Part shown: piece after piece, positions 59,735-64,000 of the stretch
Layout of the letters: every line of letters starts with the position of its first letter
Position numbering within the stretch: position 1 is the first letter of the stretch
Assembly: GCA_009760855.2 (NCBI GenBank)
Contig: WPIO01000070.1
Coordinates: 293,001-357,000, forward strand
Length of the DNA stretch: 64,000 nucleotides
Reading direction: 5' to 3'
Source of the DNA: Cristatella mucedo
Lineage: Eukaryota; Bryozoa; Phylactolaemata; Cristatellidae
Position numbers and translations under genes: made by a program
Notes under the pieces: model-generated
Database searches by the model: none
The model's input: only the letters and a program-made list of their open reading frames with translations
Told to the model about the DNA's origin: nothing

Positions 59735-59836
59735 AGCCACAACGGCTAAGAGGGTGTTTCGCCGGAGAGTTTTCTATAGTACACTCACAGCCTAAGTAGC
59801 GTTCGGTACGGATCCAGTTGCCAACAGTCTACCTCT
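59735..59836 (-). mobile_element. LINE-B 3' tail
   Basis: The plus-strand sequence GAGAGTTTTCTATAGTACAC and CTCACAGCCTAAGTAG is shared with repeats at 5646-5752 and 63600-63707. Here the segment follows LINE-B coding remnants in the right orientation, which identifies the family as the LINE-B 3' end. Confidence 0.65.
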
Positions 59837-59871
59837 TACGCAACAAATAGAACGTGAGTTGTTGCGTAAGA
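59834..59871. repeat. Perfect 13-bp inverted repeat
   Basis: TCTTACGCAACAA and its inverse complement around a 12-base spacer, at the 3' edge of the LINE-B coding remnant. Confidence 0.88.
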
Positions 59872-60205
59872 ATCGTGGAGGCGAATTCCACAATCTAGAA
59901 CCTGCAGAATAAAAGCTTTTGTCGTCAACGGCCTTGAAGCGTAGGAATGGAACAGCTGTGTTATCGTCCATACAGGACCTGAGGGCACGAGGAGGCTGAA
60001 ACTAGTGTAGCAGTTCAGCCAGGTATGAAGAAGCGAGGCGGCAGCGGTGGGCCTTGTGGGTCAGTGTAAGAGCTTTTCTGTGCATCCGTTGATTAACCGG
60101 CAGCCATCGCAGCTCCTTCAGGAAAAGAGACACACGGTCAAACCTCTGGGATTTGAAAAAACTAGCCTTGCAGCCATATTCATTGCCAGCTGCAGAGGCT
60201 CAACG
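59837..60205 (-). pseudogene. LINE-B reverse transcriptase C-terminal fragment
   Basis: The minus-strand translation shows the conserved C-terminal block of CR1/L2-type ORF2: NMAARLVFSNPRGLT, then after a frameshift LKELRWLPVNQR, HRKALTLTHKAH, SYLAELLH and SFYSAGSRLWNSPPRFLR. LINE-A has LADLHWLPVKQRIDFKVLSL in the same place, so this is a related but distinct family. Stops and a frameshift make it a dead fragment. Its 3' tail follows directly at 59735-59836. Confidence 0.75.
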
Positions 60206-60441
60206 GCCCCTTTTTTATTAGCTCGGTCGAAACTGAAGTACAGCAGTCCATCCTACTACGGTCTTCTTAATGAAACTTATAAACGTCAAGCAGTTACCAA
60301 AGATGGTATAGATGTGTGCAATGTTCGTGAAAAAATGAAAGCCTAAATTTCGTATTAGAGCGATATTGCCAAGAGGTAGAGTGTACACCGTGACAAGAAA
60401 TGGAGCAGCCACAGATCCCTGGGGTGGCCCGTATTTTAAAG

Positions 60442-61090
60442 GCTCGCCGGGGTTTGTAGGACATTCCCCTTGGACTTCCCTCCGGACATTCCCCCCTGGT
60501 GAACCCTAGGACATTTTCCCCTCTGAAATTTCCCCCTATGTTGATGAATGTTTAACTAAGAATACAGATGTACGATCAAATGAAATTCACGCTCTATTGA
60601 AATAAAATCAGCTCAGTATAATTGGAAGGATTGGAAGGATGGTTTCTAATGGAGCGAACGGTGGCAGCAGCTGCGACCGAGGTGGTTTCGGCAGCGGCGT
60701 CGGCGAGCTATACAGTTCGGTCCCGTGGGAGTTCGGTACCACTCGACGACGCCAGGCACGTGTTCGTATCCGTCAAAGCGGGCGCGGCTACGGCGTGCCG
60801 CGCATTCCTGCAAATGAACGCGAAGCCTCAGAGGTCTACTGAGTATAACTCGATCCCAAGAGATCTTGTTACGAAATACGCACTAATTAAAGCTCGAAAT
60901 ACGACCAAGGGTGGATTTAGGCGGCGGAGGCGCAGCCCGCCCTAAACCCTAAAACCCCTTAAACGTTAAACCCTCAACCCTAAACACTAAACCCTAAACC
61001 ATATACGGGGGTGAGGGAAATGTCCTACCCCAGGGGGGAAATGTCGGGGGGGGGGGGGGCGCGGGAAACGTCCAGGAGGGGAAATGGCCG
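60442..61090. mobile_element. Inverted-repeat element of unknown class
   Basis: The left end (about 60442-60540) repeats motifs such as GGACATTCCCC and TAGGACATTTTCCCC. The right end (about 61010-61090) carries the same motifs in the opposite orientation (GGGAAATGTCCTACCCC, GGGGGGAAATGTC, GGGGAAATGGCC). Together they bracket roughly 470 bases, an arrangement typical of a foldback or non-autonomous DNA transposon. Between them lie an unrecognised GC-rich segment and, at 60938-61001, degenerate CCCTAAA heptamers. No transposase is seen. Exact ends and target duplication could not be fixed because of the C/G homopolymers. It lies within the complexin intron. Confidence 0.5.
60938..61001 (+). repeat. 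Degenerate telomere-like heptamer tract (CCCTAAA type)
   Basis: Seven or eight imperfect units of CCCTAAA or CCCTAAAC occur in a row, for example GCCCTAAACCCTAAAACCCC and CACTAAACCCTAAACC. They lie just inside the right arm of the inverted-repeat element. The unit resembles TTTAGGG rather than the TTAGGG usual in animals. Confidence 0.6.
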
Positions 61091-61299
61091 TAACCCTCGC
61101 AGAGTGACCGTTGACATCTACACTAGGAAATCTTCGACCAATATTAGACCTAAACCTTGGCAGTGCAGTGCCTGAAATGCTCGAGCGAGAAGGTAGCTGC
61201 TCAAGAAGGTCAACAGTGATAACTGGTATCAAATGCTGCCAGGAGATCCAGCAGAGCTAGCAGGCAGGCTCCATACCCAGTATTGTCTGTATTCCACGT

Positions 61300-61532
61300 T
61301 ATAATAATGCACTTGATTAAGCACCCTCAGAGAACTCAATCTCTTTCTAGGCGCTTTGCATTTGCTGCAAAAGGAAACGCAATTGAATGGTGAGTAATAT
61401 CATGCTTGATAAACAACGTGAATAACATGGTTAGGGGTGACATGCACAGGGTCAGCAAGCAAATGTGGTTAGTGGCAGCATACACAGTGTCAGCATGCAT
61501 AAGCACATGAAGGACGAATCGCAGGGACCCAC
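61300..61532 (-). mobile_element. LINE-A 3' end, inside complexin intron
   Basis: Minus-strand copy of the LINE-A 3' untranslated region and tail: ATT remnant, the hairpin-like AGAGAACTCAATCTCTTTCT, and further 3'UTR up to the stop-codon region near 61532. It is 5'-truncated and lies in the same orientation as the host gene. Confidence 0.85.
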
Positions 61533-61943
61533 TGTTCGTCGATAAGAGGACCCAGTCGATCGCATTCGCCAGAGCTTCGCTGTCTCAGAACTCAGCATGC
61601 CACCGCCGCCGCCACCCCTTGCCCGTACACTCGCTGCCCAGACACGGCTCAGCTGCCAGAGCACGCCAGGGCATGCCAGGGGCACGAGGAGGCGAAGACA
61701 CCTCCTCTTGGCACGGTCACTACGTCTAACATGGCCCATGCTTCGAGACCGGTGTCCCTGCTCTAGCTAGCTGTCGCCTCTCAGGGTTAGGAGCGGCCTT
61801 GTCTGTCTTCTATCTTATGTCTGTCTTCTACTGCCGGCTGCATTCGCTGCACCTTTGCCTGCCGCAGCCATTAGCGTCTGGACTCAAGCCTCGGCGGCCT
61901 TGGCCTTCGGCTGGCAGCGCTGGCTGCCGACGCTGGCGGATAC

Positions 61944-62104
61944 CTTGTCGCGTATCTGCTGCCGCATTGTCTCCCGCTCAGCCTCAGACTTCCGGTGCTT
62001 CTCGCGTCTCTTCTCTTCCTCTTCCAGCCGCTGTGCGGCCAGCTCCGCCTCTTCGCCTTCGGCGTTGGTTTCTTTCTTGTCATCGCCTCCGCCTCCAACA
62101 GCAC
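61944..62104 (-). CDS. cplx: Complexin, internal coding exon (acidic linker, accessory and central helix)
   Basis: Complexin is a small cytosolic presynaptic protein that binds the assembled SNARE bundle and clamps or promotes Ca2+-triggered vesicle fusion. Read on the minus strand, the exon opens after an acceptor (TTGTACAG, AG at 62106-62105) in phase 1. It encodes GAVGGGGDDKKE, then an acidic accessory region (GEEAELAAQRLEEEE), then the central helix KRREKHRKSEAERETMRQ ending in QIRDK. The donor is AAG followed by GTATCC at 61943. Aligned by eye to mammalian complexin-1, the SNARE-contact positions R48, R59, R63, I66 and D68 are present. The usual methionine at position 55 is serine here, and Y52 is histidine, as in insects. 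GAVGG matches the end of the N-terminal region of invertebrate complexins. The length is 161 nt: two bases plus 53 codons. The family call is confident; exact exon limits rest on splice consensus and phase. Confidence 0.93.
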
Positions 62105-62362
62105 CTGTACAAGCGAACGCACCCAAACTTCCGGTGCAAGGCGCACGGTCCTGCTCGGCAGCAGCACAGCGAGCAGCATTAAATCGCTACGAGAAGTGGT
62201 CGGTCATTCTAGGCAGCACCGGCAGTGAACTTGGTGAAGCCGAGCTCAGAAATGCAGAGGCGCAAGATATGTAGGCCAAGAAATGTAGTCTCAAGCGGCA
62301 TTTCTGCGGTCCAAATCTGGTTGCTCCAACGCCCCCCCCCCAACTGGGGAATAGGTATGGTG

Positions 62363-62528
62363 AGCCGTGATGGCACGCTAGGTAAAGCGGTTGCTTTCAC
62401 GACCTCAGTCCCGAGGTCGTGGGTTCGATTCCTGCGGTGGGCGATTTTTTATCGCCACTGCAAGCGGCGGTGATAGCCGTAAAGGCTCTTCTGTCGCTAT
62501 ACAAAAAGAAGCTGTTTAATCAGCTAGG
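62363..62528 (+). mobile_element. SINE-2
   Basis: Almost identical in layout to the copy at 20.9 kb: GCCGTGATGGCACGCTAGGT, hairpin CACGACCTCAGTCCCGAGG, box B GGGTTCGATTCCTGC, end GAAGCTGTTTAATCAGCTAG. Confidence 0.85.
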
Positions 62529-62547
62529 ATTTTTTTAAAGTACGGCA

Positions 62548-62665
62548 AAGGTTGGATGATTTAACTGCTTCTTTTACACAAAAAAGCCGTAACGGTCACC
62601 AGTGATTTCGGTGAGCAATAAAGGATTGCCTGCTGTGAGACAAGACACGAACTCGCTACCTGGGA
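62548..62665 (-). mobile_element. SINE-2-like, partial
   Basis: GATGATTTAACTGCTTCTTT, AAAAGCCGTAACGGTCACC, GTGAGCAATAAAGGATTGCC; decayed box B. Confidence 0.58.
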
Positions 62666-62779
62666 GGGTCGTGACGTTCGAGCACCGCGGAGGGGGTTCA
62701 AAGAAAGGTCAAGGGTGATTCGTGATCGGGCGATTCCTTAGGTGCCAGGGCATAACCCCCAGGGCTGCGAACCCAGTGA

Positions 62780-62940
62780 CAAAAATAAAGGTCGGCTGAT
62801 TCACATGGCCTCATTTATATGGGCACTGGTGAGCTCAGGAAGCTATTATTCCGTTGCAGTGGACGATAAAGATACGCCAGCTGCTGGACTCAAACCCACA
62901 ACCTGGCACTTGACGAGCAAGTGGCTTACTTACTCCTAGG
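62780..62940 (-). mobile_element. SINE-2-like, diverged
   Basis: GGCTGATTCACATGGCCTCA, GACTCAAACCCACAACCTGG, AAGTGGCTTACTTACTCCTA: same architecture in reverse with many substitutions. Confidence 0.55.
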
Positions 62941-63599
62941 CTTATTAGACCCAGCGCCCCAGGTTCCACTTCGGCTGGGCAGAGCTTTGCCTAGTTGGAG
63001 CCCCTAACCGCACAGTTGCACGGTGAAGTTGGACTTGCTTCTACATTGGAGCCGTTCTGGAGGGTCAATCCAGCGGCTGCACCATAACCGGATGATGATT
63101 CACCCTTAGCCGACTCACAAGGCGCTGAGAGCCAGGAAAGGCCACGACCTCGTGGGTCACGTGGGCTGGACCCCTTTACACACGCAAACAGCGCAGGTGC
63201 TAACGCCCTCTCCTCGATTACGAACTACGAACTTGGCGGCTGAACTTGAACTCAAGAGTCGCTTACGAAATGGCCACGATAGGCCGACACTTATGAGCAG
63301 GGAGATTTACGATTATGTGTGAACGAGATTATTGTATGACTCACTACCTGGCCACTACGTGAGGCTTGGGCTCTCTTTGAGTAGTGGTGGTCAGCCGGTC
63401 GATGAGCGCTGAGCACGAGCTGCTGTAAGCTTGTACAGAGTGGAAAGATCTTAGCGGTCGATTCGAGTGTACGAAGAGGGAGGGGAGGGGTTCGATTAGC
63501 AGCTACACGGGTACGAATTAGACTGCCTACAACCGACGGCAGTGGCGTTGCGATCGCCCGACCCTCATTAGTTTGGGCAGTAATGTAATGTAATGTATC

Positions 63600-63707
63600 T
63601 CCGTCAGTAACTCCACAAAGTCATAAAGACCATGAGGGTGTTACACAGGAGAGTTTTGTATAGCGCACTCACAGCCTAAGCGGCTTTCGGTACGCATTCA
63701 GTGGCAC
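63600..63707 (-). mobile_element. LINE-B 3' tail with ATTAC repeat end
   Basis: Third copy of the LINE-B tail, with GGAGAGTTTTGTATAGCGC and CTCACAGCCTAAGCGG on the plus strand. At its 3' end (plus-strand 63582-63596) lies a short TAATG/ATTAC repeat, probably the family's terminal microsatellite. A SINE-2 copy starts 20 bases to the right. Confidence 0.6.
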
Positions 63708-63726
63708 AAAACACACGCCAATGTGG

Positions 63727-63896
63727 CGAGCCGTGATGGCACACTAGGAATGGCGTTTGGTTTTCACGACCTCGGTCTCGAGGTCGTGGGTTCGCCTCCT
63801 GCAGTGGGCGATCCTTTGTTGCTGCTGCTGCAAGCGGTGGCGATAGTATTCCAGGGTCTTCTGTCGCTATACAAAAGAGGCTGTTAAATTAGCAAG
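63727..63896 (+). mobile_element. SINE-2
   Basis: GCCGTGATGGCACACTAGGA, hairpin CACGACCTCGGTCTCGAGG, box B GGGTTCGCCTCCTGC, end AAGAGGCTGTTAAATTAGCA. Confidence 0.85.
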
Positions 63897-64000
63897 TATT
63901 TCTTTTTAATTTGTAGAGACCTGAGGCTAGCAACCAATACGCCAGCGGTAATGGCACAACGCTCGATATCCTGCCGGCAGCCACATCATATCAGAAAAGC

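Larger units (their letters stand above)
58076..61943 (-). other. cplx: Complexin intron filled with transposable elements
   Basis: This 3868-nt intron separates the two complexin exons, with GT at 61943-61942 and AG at 58077-58076 on the minus strand. Reading upward in coordinate it holds a SINE-2 copy, a solo LTR, a LINE-A scrap, LINE-B fragments, an inverted-repeat element and a LINE-A 3' end. The frame on either side is consistent, so no extra coding exon is needed between them. The acceptor has a long pyrimidine run; the donor keeps AAG|GT but is weak beyond the A at +3. Confidence 0.85.
62105..64000 (-). other. cplx: Upstream complexin intron (5' part outside window)
   Basis: The family's N-terminal exon encodes a short amphipathic segment and should end in phase 1. 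I checked every minus-strand ATG in this stretch and none opens the expected sequence, so the gene very likely starts beyond base 64000. The region contains four SINE-2 copies (two per strand) and a LINE-B tail, annotated separately. Bases 62941-63595 show nothing I recognise. Confidence 0.6.

Noticed and set aside
61871-62179. 102-codon minus frame covering the complexin exon
   Set aside because: It is a shifted frame over the true complexin reading frame and has no homology.
62209-62400. Minus-strand peptide ending ELGFTKFTAGAA, resembling the complexin C-terminal FTKLK
   Set aside because: It lies upstream of the N-terminal-side exon, so it is in the wrong order, and it overlaps a SINE-2 copy. 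Chance similarity.

Overview
This is a stretch of animal nuclear DNA, almost certainly from an invertebrate. It is dominated by interspersed and simple repeats. There are no operons, ribosome binding sites or long uninterrupted genes. Most of the open frames that look long are products of microsatellites or of CpG-rich DNA.

The one host gene I can support is complexin, the presynaptic SNARE regulator, on the minus strand at the right end. Two consecutive coding exons are visible, 61944-62104 and 57934-58075. They are separated by a 3.9 kb intron with consensus splice sites and matching phase. The junction falls exactly inside the conserved central helix motif (IRDK, then YGIKKK). The block KRKTPQQLAAEA in the second exon is of the invertebrate complexin type, which is the best taxonomic clue in the window. 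The N-terminal exon appears to lie beyond base 64000, and I could not locate the C-terminal exon.

The rest is a layered record of transposition. (1) LINE-A is a CR1/L2-like non-LTR retrotransposon with an ATT-repeat 3' end. More than 20 fragments are present on both strands, including head-to-tail groups at 3590-4537 and 23796-25818. (2) LINE-B is a second CR1/L2-like family with a different 3' tail (59735-60205; tails at 5646-5752 and 63600-63707). (3) SINE-1 is tRNA-derived and its 3' end copies the LINE-A tail. (4) SINE-2 is another tRNA-like SINE with an internal perfect hairpin. (5) A full-length but broken hAT transposon of the GTF2IRD2/Charlie8-like group, with degenerate terminal inverted repeats and target duplication, lies at 38995-41295. 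(6) A 246-bp solo LTR lies in the complexin intron (58551-58796). (7) An inverted-repeat element of unknown class, enclosing degenerate telomere-like heptamers, lies at about 60442-61090.

Region by region: 1-11.9 kb is ordinary intergenic DNA with SINE and LINE fragments. About 12-20.7 kb is a very CpG-rich domain with a 490-bp pyrimidine tract and an 18-bp minisatellite. 21-31 kb is LINE-rich. 32-36.3 kb is a second CpG-rich domain with long perfect hairpins. 36.5-39 kb holds a purine tract and a 20-bp GATC-rich satellite-like array. 39-41.3 kb is the hAT element. 42-57.6 kb mixes long GA/CT tracts with repeat fragments and AT-rich DNA. 57.9-64 kb is the complexin gene and its transposon-filled introns. 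The CpG-rich domains could be CpG-island promoters, but I see no recognisable coding exon in them.
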